A stretch of 64,000 nucleotides of DNA from Reticulitermes lucifugus (Eukaryota; Arthropoda; Insecta; Blattodea; Rhinotermitidae), in NCBI GenBank assembly GCA_026260175.1, contig JAKCWW010000520.1, forward strand, positions 11,350 through 75,349. The letters are read 5' to 3'. How positions within the stretch are numbered: position 1 is the stretch's first letter; the number at the start of each line of letters is the position of its first letter. This document shows, piece by piece, positions 23,241 through 34,799 of the stretch. A program made the translations under genes and the position numbers. Under the pieces are notes generated by a model that was given only the letters and a program-made list of their open reading frames with translations, did not search any database and had not been told where the DNA came from.

Positions 23241-24049
23241 TCATTCTAACAGTTTGACCTACGGACGGTGTCGTTAAGTGAAACATAAATAAAACACAAG
23301 CATGAAGGCGTACGAACACGACCTCCCCATTATGCATTCATTTGTGTATGAACGAATAACCAGACATGTATGTTTTGCGTTATGTTTTTGTTCACTGAAG
23401 ACCTACACGTCTTTCAGTTACATAGTTTTCCTTTGCTTTCTCTGAATATGAGTTTTGAGTTTATGTAATAAAAGTGCTTGAAAGTCGCTCGCTTCCGGAC
23501 AGCTATCTTATGCTTCCGTAATGCATGTGTGCTTCTATATGTCTTCAAACAAGATGCCTCGGGGTGTGTAACTCCAAAAATATACGAACAGTTAAAGCTC
23601 CTGAAAGATACGAATAAACGAATGTCAGTATTGACGTTAAAATACAAGAACACCAGCTAAAATTTCCATTCCGAGTTCCTGTTTTTAAGAGAGAGATTTC
23701 TTCTTTCTTGATTCTAAGTTTAGACATCCTAATGCATGTGTTTCTTGAAATGTAATACTACAGTAGTAGAAATAAAATGTTGTAACCAAAGGCGTCTTCA
23801 CCAGTGAGGTGGAAAAATAAACCCATATCGTGTGTGGAAGCGTGTGTCTGAATGGCTTGTTTATGTTTCTACAACGGACCGGCTCACAGTCTGTTTCCTG
23901 TGCTCGAGTAGCAGTTGATATCTGCCGTTTGAATGATATGGCCTGGTTCAGAGTGTCTAAAGATGAGCGCCCGCCGGTTTTGTAATGGGGCAGTGACGTT
24001 GCTGTATGTAACAGAGAGCGGAAGTTCACAGACGTGCTACTAGATGTTA

Positions 24050-24310
24050 GAAGTTATGTCGTAATTAGATGTTTGGTAGGATAATATTAAAGTGGATCTT
24101 AAACAGGATGGCGTGGACTTCATTTTTCTGTCGTAGGATACAGACGAGTGACGAGCTGTTGTGAACACTGTAATGAACAATCAGTCACATTCACCAGATT
24201 TTCAAAACTATAATGAACCTTTCGGTTCCATAAAATGTGGGGGATTTCTTGACCAACTAAGGTAATATTAGCTTGTCAGGAAGGGCTCTGTTTCATGTAA
24301 TTATGTATGT
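24050..24310 (+). mobile_element. LINE 3' tail, sense
   Basis: AGTGGATCTTAAACAGGATG, TGTTGTGAACACTGTAATGA and CTTTCGGTTCCATAAAATGT, the RTE-like 3' end. Facing an antisense copy at 24395-24560. Confidence 0.6.
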
Positions 24311-24394
24311 CGTAAATAAAAATTAGGCTATGAACGGTAAATCAGTGTCAAGATACAACACCATCAACCGTCTGAAGCCTAATGTAGCCTACGT

Positions 24395-24560
24395 GTAACT
24401 CCATGGAGCAGAGTCCCTCTTTAAAACCCAATACTGCAGTTCAACGCTACTCAAAATTCCCCGCGTTTTATGGAACTGAAGTTCACTGTCAACGAGTTCG
24501 CCACTTCCGTCACATTGATCCAGGTGAATCCAATGCACGCAGTCCCAGTTTCCCGAAATA
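24395..24560 (-). mobile_element. LINE 3' tail, antisense
   Basis: AACTCCATGGAGCAGAGTCC and ATTCCCCGCGTTTTATGGAA, reverse complement of the tail at 24050-24310. Confidence 0.6.
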
Positions 24561-24712
24561 ATAATTGCAAATTCGGTTCATAAGGACAGAATTGCATGTG
24601 TCACGGTAGTGATATTAAATAATAGCATTGAAAAGGATCGTAGCTGCATAGGCAGCAAGGCTATAGAATTGATTCAGGTGGTTGAGGACAGATTTAGTCG
24701 AACACGGTAATG

Positions 24713-25098
24713 CAGTGTTCTCCAATCTGTTTTCCCTAATTATTTATTCATATCACGAGGAACCCCCACGTATGAAAACGTTTACGGCCAGAAAATGTTG
24801 ATAGCGGGTAGGCTTTTTATCTTGACCGGTGAAGCGGCTGTGTAACAACACGAAACGAACACAGACTCAGCACAGCTGAACATGACTTGGAGTACGAACT
24901 GACCACAACAAAACTAATAGGCAGGCTGTAGCGCACGGAGATTACTCCAGCACTGCCAGTTGACGGATAAAAATTCCCGCGATATTTCGCGGGAAGTCTG
25001 GAATTTTTCGCGGTGCTTCAAGCATTATGATTACTTAACCCACGCTTTCTCGCAGAACCCATAACGATGTTCCGTGGAATCCTGGTTGGGAAACGCTG
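24713..25098. mobile_element. hAT-type MITE with internal hairpin
   Basis: Ends CAGTGTTCTCCAATC and (right, reverse-complemented) CAGCGTTTCCCAACC. Flanks CGGTAATG and CAGTAGTG agree at six of eight bases. Inside, TTCCCGCGA at 24974-24982 and its exact complement TCGCGGGAA at 24987-24995 form a hairpin with a TATT loop. Confidence 0.6.
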
Positions 25099-26519
25099 CA
25101 GTAGTGAATTGTCGAGTTTCGTAAACACAGTTTCTTGGCCCCATGAGCGGCTGCAAACATGGAAAGACCCTAGAGCATGGAGTTGATTAGTTGTTGAATA
25201 AGTTAGGATTTATTTCCTTCATTCGAGCTACATGTCCCGTCTACCATAGCCTTCATGATTCTATCGTTTGAACAGTATTAGGTTGGAAGACTGATCTGAC
25301 GTTGTGCGTGTTCAGCCTCATTAATATGACTGAAGCAAGGGCATCAAACTCAGTTATACTGTCCAGGGCGTGCACACCCGGAACTTGTCGCTCAGTGGAG
25401 AATGTGCCATGGTGAGTGGCAGAGGCTGCCTTTCTTCTTCCTTGGTTGAAGACACTGTCTCTCGCGGAACTTTCTCCGTGAACATAGCTCATCTTCAGTG
25501 ACAACCTCGTCGCAGAAGTGCACCCCAGGTCCCTACGTGCAGAACATACTGCAGGAATGTTAGTATTGTGACGTCTTGCATTTTAACTGCTAAATCTGTG
25601 ATTTGTTGATAGATCTGTGTGCTGCTTATTTGACGACACTTTTTAACGACATGGAGTGGATATCGTGCGTTGCTGAATAGTTAACGCTGAAGGATGTGAA
25701 AATAAGTCGTCGTTGTCTGTTTTAAGCATTATTCTACCAGTTGTTCTGAGTCTGTGAGGAAGCGCTGGAGGAGGACAGCCGCTGTGTTGACTTGGGACAC
25801 TGAAAACGAAGCAAGAAGGAGTGATAATGACTCGGCCATGACGTTTGGTTGAATGATTGATAGGATGCGGCCGTGGCCTGTTTGAAAAATTGGCCTGGAT
25901 GGATTGAGTCTCAGTGTAGTTATTTTCAGCCCGTGTGTGTTGAATGAAAAATTTAAAAATGGGGCGTACATCAGTCAATTCAGTATATTTAAGTGTCTGT
26001 TTTTATTCTGTGAAATTTCTTGTCTAAAGAAGTAGAGTAAAGTGTTTTAGAGGATACGGGTTACTACTGGTATGGCGCTAAATAATTGTGAATTCCTCCA
26101 AAACGCTTCACAACGGTAAGTTCATAGTGATACAGAATGTGACACAGCGATTCTTCTTGTTCAAGCGTCTGTGTAAGTTTGCTTTATTATTATTATTATT
26201 ATTTACTCTAACGGCGTTTTGTCAATTATGATGTGAGTGATAGAACAAACAATTGGAACAACTTGAACAATCGCCCGGTTGAAAAGGTGGTGTAAAGAAG
26301 TGGTTATGGCATACTTCAGGTAGGCAAGCGGGAGCCACGAGAAATTTAAGGACAGCTGGTTTCCGGGCCAATTACATAAGAACTTGATACTTTTCCCTCG
26401 CCCCCTAATACGAAGTAGTGGTGCTGTCGGTGGTCATATTTTAGTAAACGGTATGAAACTTGTTCTGTGTAGATTTATGTTCTACAGCAGAGCAGTTTAA
26501 TTTCGCGTTTCGAATTTCA

Positions 26520-27095
26520 TTGTGTTAGACGCTCACGCAGAGAAATATGAACATGCAGAAATGTTTAAATATCTACGCTCCTTGTTGACAAATACAAATG
26601 AGTCTGAAATAGAGATAAAAGCGAGATTATTGCTGGTAGTAAATGTAACATTGCACTAGGCCATATACTAGAGAAAAGATATATAACGCACACATTAAGA
26701 GTATGTCTCAATAAAACAATAGTATGACCAATTGTGACCTATGGTACTGAGTCATGGACCCTGACGAATAAAATGGAAAGATTCTGAATGAAGTGGGGAA
26801 GGAAAATTTAGAGAAAAATATGTGGACAAACGCATGAAAATGGTTACAATCCAGAAATTTGTAATAAATTTAAATGTGTAGGTATTGTAACTGTAATGAC
26901 AGTAAAGAAGTTACTGAAAGGCAAACCAGGAGAAGGGAGAAAAAAAAAAGTAAGATGTAGATTAAGGTGGGTGGACTTGGACTTGAGGAATATGGGTGTA
27001 AACAGATGTAGAACAAGCGCGTTGGACAGAACAGAACGGGCATGTCTTGAGGCAAGCAAAGTCCAAACTTAAAGGCTGTAATGCCAAAGAAGAAG
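26520..27095 (+). mobile_element. LINE reverse transcriptase C-terminal half (second family)
   Basis: Pieces read YEHAEMFKYLRSLLTNTNES and EIEIKARLLL, then TYGTESWTLTNKMERF and, near the end, RLRWVDLDLRNMGVNRCRTS with ALDRTERACLEASK. This is the 'FKYLGSLLT ... TYGAE.WTLT ... LRNMGV..WR..ALDR.EW' region of an insect LINE. About six breaks of frame or stops. Confidence 0.75.
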
Positions 27096-27234
27096 AAAAA
27101 TAAGGAAACGTTCATGCCTGTCCTCATAGATAGATTTTATTTACTTATTTGTTTATTAGTTTCATCTAGTGATGCTTTCAGTTGCCAAGATTATACAGCG
27201 TGGTGTGACAATGGTATTGAATAATGAATCGTGA

Positions 27235-27415
27235 GTGGTGTGAAAGGAAGCTGTTGCGGTGAGGTACCCTCCCGGAATTTGCCTGTGTGCTGACNGGGGG
27301 GGTGACGAAATCAACAAAATACCTCAAGTTAGCCAACTTCAGGTCGAGATTTGAACGCGGCACCTTCCCGAGTGTGAAACAGGAGTGCGACTCACTCGAC
27401 CGCGACATTCGGTGG
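27235..27415 (-). mobile_element. Probable tRNA-derived SINE
   Basis: Minus strand GAATGTCGCGGTCGAGTGAG and GCGTTCAAATCTCGACC give a tRNA-like head with a B-box-like GTTCAAATCTC. A G-run with one N marks an assembly-weak spot near 27295. Confidence 0.5.
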
Positions 27416-28258
27416 AATTCAGACTAGAATCAGCCGTCAGGGTCACAAATATTCTTTTGTTAAAGTTCTTCTGTGTATTTGTTACGTAAGGATTCTTGCT
27501 CGAGACACAGGCGGAGAGATATTCAGGTGTTGCACAACCAGTGATGGACTTGCAGTAATACTGCAATAAAAACCATCAAAGCACACACGAAATGTGTGGC
27601 AGTACCTGTTTGTTCATCACTACGTGTTTCGGTTAATCATTTAACCATAAAGTGGGAGGCCTAGAAGTTTATATATGGAGTTAAGGTTTGTGCATATTGT
27701 ACTTAATATACATGTGTTTAAAAATAACATAATTGTGATCTGTAACTGAAACAGGTCGGATTTGTGAATAAATTGGTAGTTACATATTTTGTGTGTGTTT
27801 GATGTGCCCATATTATTTGCCAAGTACACGGTACCGTAAATCAATTCAAGACTTTTCGGTGGTCCTGTCGAGGATACAGATGTCAGTGATTGGGTTGTGG
27901 CTGAAATATGAAGTGGGTGAGCAGGAGCCTCCGCAAAAATGTGCGCTCGCGGAGCTTTGGACATTATAAATGTTTTATGGAGCAACACTATCTTTCAGTG
28001 GACCTTCATATGAGATGTCTCTGTTGGTGTTATGTGTGTCGGCCTGATGAATTTCAAATGTGATTTCATGTCTTTGTTCTTTTTTGGGGGGGGGGCGCTC
28101 TTTTCGTTTCTTCTTTCTGTGATGGTAATCAAACCTAAAGGAAACAGACCTTTTGCAAGACGTTAACTATAGGCGGGGTGATAAAATTAACAAGACAGGC
28201 AATAAACGTAACGTGAAGGTGCGTTCGCGCAACCGTTGTTGCGGTGGAAAAGGAATAA

Positions 28259-28695
28259 GTATTACATATTGTGAGTGTGTGTCTGTAGCCTTAGTTATGC
28301 AGAATGCAATGCGCATGCGCCGTATTATATTGTCATCTGTGAACTAGCATATTTTGCCGCATTATCTCATAACGGTACTTTCGGAAAAAAGTTGTTGAAC
28401 ATAAAATGTGTTTTGAATTTCTCTACAACTTTTGTCTGAAACATTTCTCATTCTAACATAATTAAGCGAGGTATTATCATAAATGTACAAACGTCTTCAT
28501 GTAAAGTACCCGTTATTCTTGTCACATTTTAATGAAACCTGATTTTTCTCGACATATTTTCGAAAAATACTCTAATATCGAATTTTATGAAAATCCGTCC
28601 AGTGGAAGCCGACTTCCATGCGGATGTACAGACAGACAGACAGACACATGACGACGCTAATAGTCACTTTTCGCATATTTGCGAACGAGCCTAAA
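28259..28695 (+). repeat. CAGA-tract interspersed repeat, sense copy near exon 1
   Basis: About 430 bases ending in ACAGACAGACAGACAGACAC and TTTCGCATATTTGCGAACGA. The reverse complement of the whole unit occurs at 45141-45570, matching for example ATTATATTGTCATCTGTG, ACATAAAATGTGTTTT and GAAACCTGATTTTTCTC. Family unassigned. It ends about 320 bases before exon 1. Confidence 0.8.
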
Positions 28696-28895
28696 GAGGA
28701 TCGTAAATGGGATAGGAGTGTGCTAAACGGATTTATCTGGCTGAGGCTAGTATCCAGTGGAGGGCTGTTGTGAACACGGTGATGGACCTTTGGGTTACAT
28801 AAATGGCGGAGAAGTTCTTGACTAGTTGAGCGACTGTTGACTTGTTAAAAGGACTGCGATCCGTGGAGTTATTTCAACAAACGTTCTTTGTAATG
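28696..28895 (+). mobile_element. LINE 3' tail, sense
   Basis: AACGGATTTATCTGGCTGAG, GCTGTTGTGAACACGGTGAT and GGACCTTTGGGTTACATAAA, the RTE-like tail, about 120 bases upstream of exon 1. Confidence 0.6.
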
Positions 28896-29013
28896 GAAAG
28901 ATAACGAACAGGGCAAGGGCAGTGTATCATATCAGGGGAAGTGACTTCCATGCGTGTAATTGGTATCAGTGTGGGTTGTGAGGCTCTCTAAGACGCTGAT
29001 GTCTCTGTTTCAG

Positions 29014-29127
29014 GTTCCGGACAGTGGGGGAGCTCCTCCTGGGATGGACTGCATGCCATTGCAGCGCTCCCCTGGGCCGTTCCATTACCTCATCCACGAA
29101 CAGGCCAAATCACTTGTTGCGCTACAG
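29014..29127 (+). CDS. Serine-rich coiled-coil protein, exon 1 of 5 seen (internal exon)
   Basis: This 114-base exon encodes 38 residues starting VPDSGGAPPG and ending KSLVALQ. A good acceptor (gtctctgtttcag) precedes it and a consensus donor (gtgagt) follows; both borders are phase 0. A cysteine and proline-rich start gives way to FHYLIHEQAKSLVALQ, which continues without a break into ELQNEVGALLEF of the next exon as one amphipathic helix. That continuity is the main reason for joining the two. Since it starts at an acceptor, the protein's N-terminus lies upstream. A frame extending left to 28960 has no ATG and is intronic. I do not recognise the family. The exon sits about 320 bases downstream of a repeat that recurs inverted beyond exon 3. 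Confidence 0.72.
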
Positions 29128-29466
29128 GTGAGTACAGGATTTATTGATTGATTGATCGATTGGTAGCTAGATATGCGACTCTGTTCCCGTGGTTATTCCG
29201 GCTCTTAACACATTATGCAGGTCAAATAAAAACGCAGCAGAAACTAACCTCCACACCAGGTGTAATAGTTATACAGCCATGAAAAATGCAATACTTTTCT
29301 GATTCTTCCCATTTCCAATGCTGTAAATTATTTTCATACTTTAGCGCATCTGTGTTAAAATACAATGTCAATCACAGAGTTAAAAGTCTGAAAAAAAAGC
29401 ATGTAACAAATTAAATATTTTGTTTCCTAGGGCAGTGTGGCAGTGAGTGAACGTTTTACTTAAAGA

Positions 29467-29647
29467 TTCAGGTCTTCTGGAATGTTACGCTATGTCGACT
29501 GATTAGTTACCGACGTTTCGGAGGTTCGTAGCGCCTTTACTTTCAGGGGCAAGCAGTCCTTCTTGAGTTGCTTGATGAGGGCACTACGATCTTTCGAAAG
29601 GTAGCTAATTACCAGTCGACACGGCGTAACATCTCAGAAGACTTGAA
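29467..29647. mobile_element. Fold-back repeat with hammerhead-like half-core
   Basis: Left arm TTCAGGTCTTCTGGAATGTT to TACCGACGTTTCGGAGG; right arm CGAAAGGTAGCTAATTACCA to CGTAACATCTCAGAAGACTT. Arms are imperfect inverted repeats around a 65-base centre. On the minus strand CCGAAACGTCGGTAACTAAT and CCCCTGAAAGTAAAGGCGC give a diverged hammerhead. Relatives of the arm occur near 21035, 38960 and 52000. Confidence 0.6.
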
Positions 29648-30524
29648 TTTTCAACAGAGCCAGTGTGAGAACCTCACTTCTTGCAGTTCAGTTTGTAGGA
29701 CACTGCACACTGTTCAGAAGCCGTGATTATGATGATCTGCAGTGAAGCCTAACGTGGAATCCTCACAGTTACAGAATTTATAGACATTATTAGAGGCGTG
29801 GGAAGGGAAAGGCAAGTAGAAAATTCCGCTCTGGATATGCACGAAGAGTCTTTACATCAGTAGGTATAAACGCGTAAGGAAACTGACTGTAAAGTGGGTG
29901 CCGGAATACAGAGAGTCATTACGGTAAATCGCAATTAATTCAGCCACGAATTTTACAGCGGAAGGCAGTATAGCTCGATGTACATCACAGAACAGAAAAC
30001 AACAAGCTTTGTTCTCTGGTCTTATCTGTGGTACACAGGACTTCAAACTTTGTGAAAGTTAATATAAGCTTAATCACAAACCCAACAACGAGCAGAATCA
30101 TGCTTCTCCATGATCAGAACCAGTTAACACTGGTCGTTGTCTTCTTACAAGCTAGCCCCCTGTAAAATAAAAGCGAGCTATCTGTACTGTGGGGAAGTAT
30201 GTTACAAAAGTGTCCTTTCTGGGGGGGGGAGGACTAGCATGAAACTGGCTAAATTGATGGGTTATTTGAGTGTTTTTGACGTCTTATACGAGTTGCTGAT
30301 TTATACAATGTGTTTGCAGATCGGCTAATTTAATTTAAATGAGTTTTTGCAGGTCAGGTTATTAAAAACCTTTCAAAAAATAGTGTGCAATTTTTACAGA
30401 TGGTACAGTTTCCTGTTCAATGACACTCGCAAGTAATACGTACCTTCAGAGCAGACAAGTATACCAGTAAGTAAGATGTCGAAGTTTCTGGCATTGAAGG
30501 CATTAATTATTGTCCTAGGCATTG

Positions 30525-30950
30525 TACTTAAATTGTACATCGTGTGAGAAGCGAGTGCTGAAGAGAATATTTGGACGTAAGAGACAGGATGTAGGCCTAA
30601 TAGGAAGCCGGATGACATTGCATAATGACAAAATTCGTGATTTATGTTGTTCACCATGTATTGTCAGGGCGAAGAAAGCCAGGAGCATGAGATGGGCAGA
30701 TGGGCAGAGCTTGTAGCTCGAATGACAGCTGCCTACAAAGTTGTGCTAGAAAACCCTGAAGGTAAGAGACAACTCGGGAGATCTAGGATTTGATGGGAGG
30801 ATAGCAGTAAGATGTATGATAATATAAGGAGAATTTGTACTCGAATCATCTGGCTTAGGAAGGGATCGGATTCTGTAATAAAGCAGCACTTTATATAAAC
30901 GGCGTGGAATTTCTTGAACGGCTAAGTGACTGTCATTGTTGAAGAAAGTA
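30525..30950 (+). mobile_element. LINE reverse transcriptase C-terminus and 3' tail
   Basis: Codes EKRVLKRIFGRKRQDVGLIG then RMTLHNDKIRDLCCSPCIV and KKARSMRWADGQ, the 'ENRVLRRIFG ... ELHDLYSSPNIVR..KSRRMRWAGH' end of an RTE-like LINE, with a small deletion at the WAGH motif. The tail with GGAATTTCTTGAACGGCTAA ends about 55 bases before exon 2. Confidence 0.75.
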
Positions 30951-31006
30951 GAGTTAGCTGGAGTGACAGTAGTTATACATTCATAAGTCTTCACTTTCTG
31001 TTTCAG

Positions 31007-32653
31007 GAGCTGCAGAATGAAGTCGGAGCGCTGTTGGAGTTTCGGGACCTCGTTATGGAGACATTCCCACACCTGCGGAACAAGGTGGTGGCGGGAATCA
31101 CGTCGTCTAATGTCTCCCATACTAGCAGCACTCAATCTAGCGGAACATCAAACATCCCCATTCCACTGACATCTTCCAGGCGCGAATGGGAACCCGGTAT
31201 CAGAGTTCGCCGCAAAATACAGTCACACTCTAGTGCTAAAGACCCTGAGATATCGGTGTCGTCCCTGGCTTCGAACCGAGGACGAAGCAGTAAGACATCA
31301 GCGGTACACACACAGCAGCCAAAGAGTGGTGAGGGTATTAACAGTGGCAGTGGCACAAGTTCTGCTGGGAGCAGTGCTGTGCAGGACTCGGGTTTCGGCA
31401 CAGAGACGTCGTCTAGCAAGGAACACTGTCACAGCACGACCACAGGACCCGTGGTGGTGCACAAATCCGCAACCACGGCACCATCGCCCGCGGTGCTGGA
31501 TGAAGCTGAAGACGAGCTATGGAATCTGCTTGACGTTATCCATAGGAAGGGTACGAAGCTGCGAGAAGATGTGGAGTATTTGCAGCAGAGGTTCCAAGTG
31601 AGCAACACGGTGGGAATTTTAGGGCACCAGGAGGGTGATGAGATTCATAGGCGGAGAAGTTTGGGTGACATTGAACAACAACTTATGTACGAATCCGGAA
31701 AGATGTGTACTCTGGATGATAGAGAAAGACGATTCAGACACTTAAAGACTGGAAGGTCTCGAAAGTCTTTGTTAGGTGTTGATGGAGCGAGTCTCCATGA
31801 TGGGCACTTGCTTGGTAAGCTTGATAGTAACAGAGAAGCTAAATCGGAAGTCGAGCTGCGTAGTTTACAACGGGAGAGGGACTTGTTATTAGATAAAGTT
31901 GCAGAAATGGAGGCAGAGACTCTGGCTAGCCGGGCGAGGGCTTCTCAGTTACAGACGGAGCTTGGTTGTCTCATAGAGGCCAAGCGAGATTTGGAGGAGC
32001 AGTTGCGGGCAGCCGTGAGCCAGAAGAGCGAGCTCAATAATCGTATCCACCACCTACACCTACAGTTCGTGAGCGGGAACAAGAATGGTGGCACCAGTTC
32101 GTCAGGCCCCCCGCTCAGCGACACAGTTGCCCGTAAATTGCTTCTAGTCCCCGGAGCCAAGAAACCCGCCCTTGTGAACCAAGAACGACTTCGCAGTGCG
32201 GCATCTAGTCAGGCTGATCACGGGCGAGGGCCGAGTCCTGGTAGGGGGCAGTCTTGCTTCGTGCCTGTCACGATAACATCGCGTCGATATTCCGAAGGTT
32301 CCACTAGCGTTAGTTCACCTGTTGAAAATAATATCACATCCCCGAATTTATCAAGTCATTTACAAGATGTAGGGACGTCTTTATCAAGGCGAGAACTTGA
32401 AAGCGGTGTGGATCGTGTTGAGCCTGAAGTATTACAAACTCGAAGTGGTGAGGATAGGTTGACTGGTGCGGTGGACAATGAAAGACCGAGGTTCAGACTA
32501 GGGACTTTGGACGGAATTGTGAGTTCGCCGTCACGCATTGCAAGCACTGCGCGTGGAGTCACACCCGACCCCCACATAGTGACTGCGATTCTGCAAGAGT
32601 TCAGCGCCATCGAGCTGCAGAGACATTTGCTCACCACGTCTGTTGAGAACAAG
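31007..32653 (+). CDS. Serine-rich coiled-coil protein, exon 2 (549 codons)
   Basis: The largest exon is fully open for 1647 bases between a tttcag acceptor and a gtgagt donor, phase 0 at both ends. In exon numbering, residues 1-30 (ELQNEVGALLEFRDLVMETF) complete a helix begun in the previous exon. Residues about 40-160 are a low-complexity Ser/Thr/Gly stretch. About 164-200 (EDELWNLLDVIHRKGTKLRE) and 281-360 (heptads around LQRERDLLLDKVAEMEAE) are predicted coiled coils. About 370-520 is Ser/Pro/Arg-rich and probably disordered. Residues 525-549 (ILQEFSAIELQRHLLTTSVE) start a coiled coil continuing in exon 3. The frame also opens upstream to 30926 and runs past the donor to a stop near 32703, but those parts are intronic and include LINE sequence on the left. 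CpG is abundant, unlike exons 4 and 5. Function is unknown; a cytoskeletal scaffold is plausible. Confidence 0.85.
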
Positions 32654-33416
32654 GTGAGTCTATTTTATGTTCAGTGCAGCATATGCATACCGAGGCACAC
32701 ATAAGGTGAGTCCATGTTCTACTGTTCACTGTTGTGTGTAGGTACTGAGGTACACACACACACAATTTGTCAGTGTTCTAGTCTCTGCTGCATATGTATC
32801 CTGAGGTACACAAACATTCATTTAAATCCTCAAGTAAAGTCGCCGAAAAAACGCAAGTTTGCTGAAGTGCTAACGCTTCTGACATTCAGGAGATGCCTGT
32901 TTCGATTCTCAGCCGAACCCTGGATTTCAGGACTGGGGTTTCCGTAATTTTACTCAGTCCCTTCAGAATTCAGCAGTGAATGAAGTCGAATTACATAAAA
33001 CTCACGGCGATGAGAAATACTTACAAAATTGTAACGAGGAAGCCTTAAGCAAAGGGACAACGTGAGAGACTTAAACACGGGAGGAATGTTGATAATGCTA
33101 ATGTAATGAATCGAGTGGGGATGGGGTGAACTGTTGGACTTCACAAAAACATGATGTGTTGGCCAGGTGAGTAAATGTCGGCTTCTTAACGAAGGCTACA
33201 CACCGTGGTGTTAGTTATGCACTGTAAAACGAACATGTAATCATTTGTGACGTTCCTAAGCTGTCGTACCATCTTTTCAATCAAAATTCCAAGATGCACT
33301 AGCCTAGTTCGTTTCGTATCGCATCGCGTGGGTATAGGTGAGACAGGATGTGCTGTGTGTCCCTATCTGTGAACTTGAAGGCGCTGGCGCTGTATGAATC
33401 TGGTATTGCACCTAGG

Positions 33417-33418
<2 letters not shown>

Positions 33419-33448
<30 letters not shown>

Positions 33449-33607
33449 TATAACCTTTCTGCAGGGTATTTACAATTATATACCTGAAACAAACAATGTT
33501 TTTGGGGTGTATAATGTTGCAACTATTCTGTAATTATAATTCATGGCACATTTAATATTATTTCCCATGTTGAATGTTTTGTACTTTTACATTAGTACTT
33601 TCCGAAG

Positions 33608-33642
<35 letters not shown>
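33419..33642. repeat. Repeat bounded by ATT microsatellites, copy 2
   Basis: Core CTGCAGGGTATTTACAATTA through GAATGTTTTGTACTT, flanked by (ATT)n at about 33419-33449 and 33611-33642. Same orientation as copy 1. Confidence 0.7.
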
Positions 33643-33644
<2 letters not shown>

Positions 33645-34611
33645 AGATATAGGCTTTTTGCGTTACGTTTATATCACTCATTAACGTGTCTCCGTGAGGG
33701 CATGTTCTTATGTTAAATCCTTCTTCAGTCTGTTCTTCTGTAAGTTTCTGTGGAGGGCGAAGTGAGATGATGCGGTAAACTGCTAACCTATCCATGCAAA
33801 AGCGTCTTACCCATTATCTTCAAAGACATGGAAGGATGGATTTTAAGCCCCAGAGAACTGTAGTTTATAAAAATTAATGTTCACAATTAACCTATATTAA
33901 ATTTCTTAGCTGATGTCTGCATAATGGTTGGAAATTTTAAGGAGATTCTTTGCAAGTTCCGGAATAAGAATTTAAGCAGAAGTGTTTAAGCGAATGGTTT
34001 TATATATGACGTGACTTATAAGCCAAATACTAATAATGAGTCAGCTTTGTAATGGGCCCTGTATGTTCCTGATAGGATCGATATACAAGGTACATGTTTA
34101 AGAGCAGGTACAAATCTTGACACTAAATTATTTCATTCTCCTTCGTATAAGAGTAGGGCCTACTTAATGGACCAAATGATCGATTTTAGCACTCCTGCTG
34201 CATATTCTGGAGGTCGCGAGTTCGAATATTCATCCTGAGGCCAGCTGTTCTGTTGGACAAATGTCTTTTTGTTTACTGATGCATAACAATCAACCAACAA
34301 TGCACGGAATGAAGAGCATAAATTCCTTTTGTTTATTTCCTCGAGGCGAATACCGGAATAGTGCCTGAAATATGCCACGAACGTGTCCTTCGTACCCTTT
34401 ACAGTTCACCCTCTCAATTACCTTACCATTCAACGCTGTGAACCTATACCCCTGTACTTGAAAATGCCTCAATAAACAATAGGAATGGTGTAATTTACAT
34501 TGTTTATACCTTGCATTTTCATTTGATCACACATTTCTTAAACCAACAAAATGCACACTTCATGTTTATTATACAATATAACTTATTTTTACAATAAAAG
34601 CAGTCCAACAT

Positions 34612-34649
34612 GTTTCGGTTCCCTATTATGGAACCATCATCAGGGACCC
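34612..34649 (-). ncRNA. Minimal hammerhead ribozyme motif
   Basis: Minus strand: stem I strand GGGUCC, core CUGAUGA, one U, stem II GGUUCC with GGAACC (six pairs, loop AUAAUAG), core GAAA, palindromic ACAUGU as a very short stem III, U at the cleavage position, then GGACU pairing with stem I. All conserved core positions are present. Metazoan Penelope hammerheads have this minimal form and are thought to act as dimers. Confidence 0.7.
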
Positions 34650-34751
34650 GTATCGTGAGTTACACAAAATCACAAAACAACAAGTGATGGTGCATATTAG
34701 AAGTTCAAGATGTAAAACGTAGGTTTTCTCAATTGTGTACCTCACGATACG

Positions 34752-34799
34752 GGTCCCTGATGATAGTTCGATAATAGGGAACCGAAACATGTTGGACTG
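34752..34799 (+). ncRNA. Minimal hammerhead ribozyme motif, stem II weakened
   Basis: GGGUCC, CUGAUGA, UAGUUCG, loop, GGGAACC, GAAACAUGUU, GGACUG. Core intact; stem II has lost pairs compared with the partner motif at 34612-34649. Confidence 0.65.

Larger units (their letters stand above)
1..29013. other. Repeat-rich DNA upstream of or within the 5' part of the host gene
   Basis: No exon of a host gene can be supported here. Open frames are short, often begin at non-ATG codons, and overlap recognisable mobile elements. Because the exon at 29014 is internal (acceptor, phase 0), at least part of this stretch may be an intron of the same gene, with 5' exons further upstream or too short to recognise. 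Identified content is listed separately: LINE 3' ends, SINEs, hAT-like MITEs, Tigger and mariner remnants and hammerhead-bearing fold-backs. Stretches 3550-4920, 17150-18580, 20350-21240 and 25110-26510 show nothing I can name. Confidence 0.6.
29128..31006 (+). other. Intron 1 (1879 bp)
   Basis: GT-AG intron between exons 1 and 2. It holds a fold-back with hammerhead-like sequence (29467-29647) and a sense LINE 3' tail (about 30525-30950) that ends roughly 55 bases before the exon 2 acceptor. The stretch 29660-30520 has nothing I can name. Confidence 0.7.

Noticed and set aside
25643-25978. 111-codon minus-strand frame
   Set aside because: Pro/Ser/His-rich without any recognisable motif; overlapping alternative frame; adjoins SINE-like text.
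30926-31006. Extension of exon 2 to a GTG start at 30926
   Set aside because: A good acceptor at 31005-31006 and LINE tail on the left show this part is intron.
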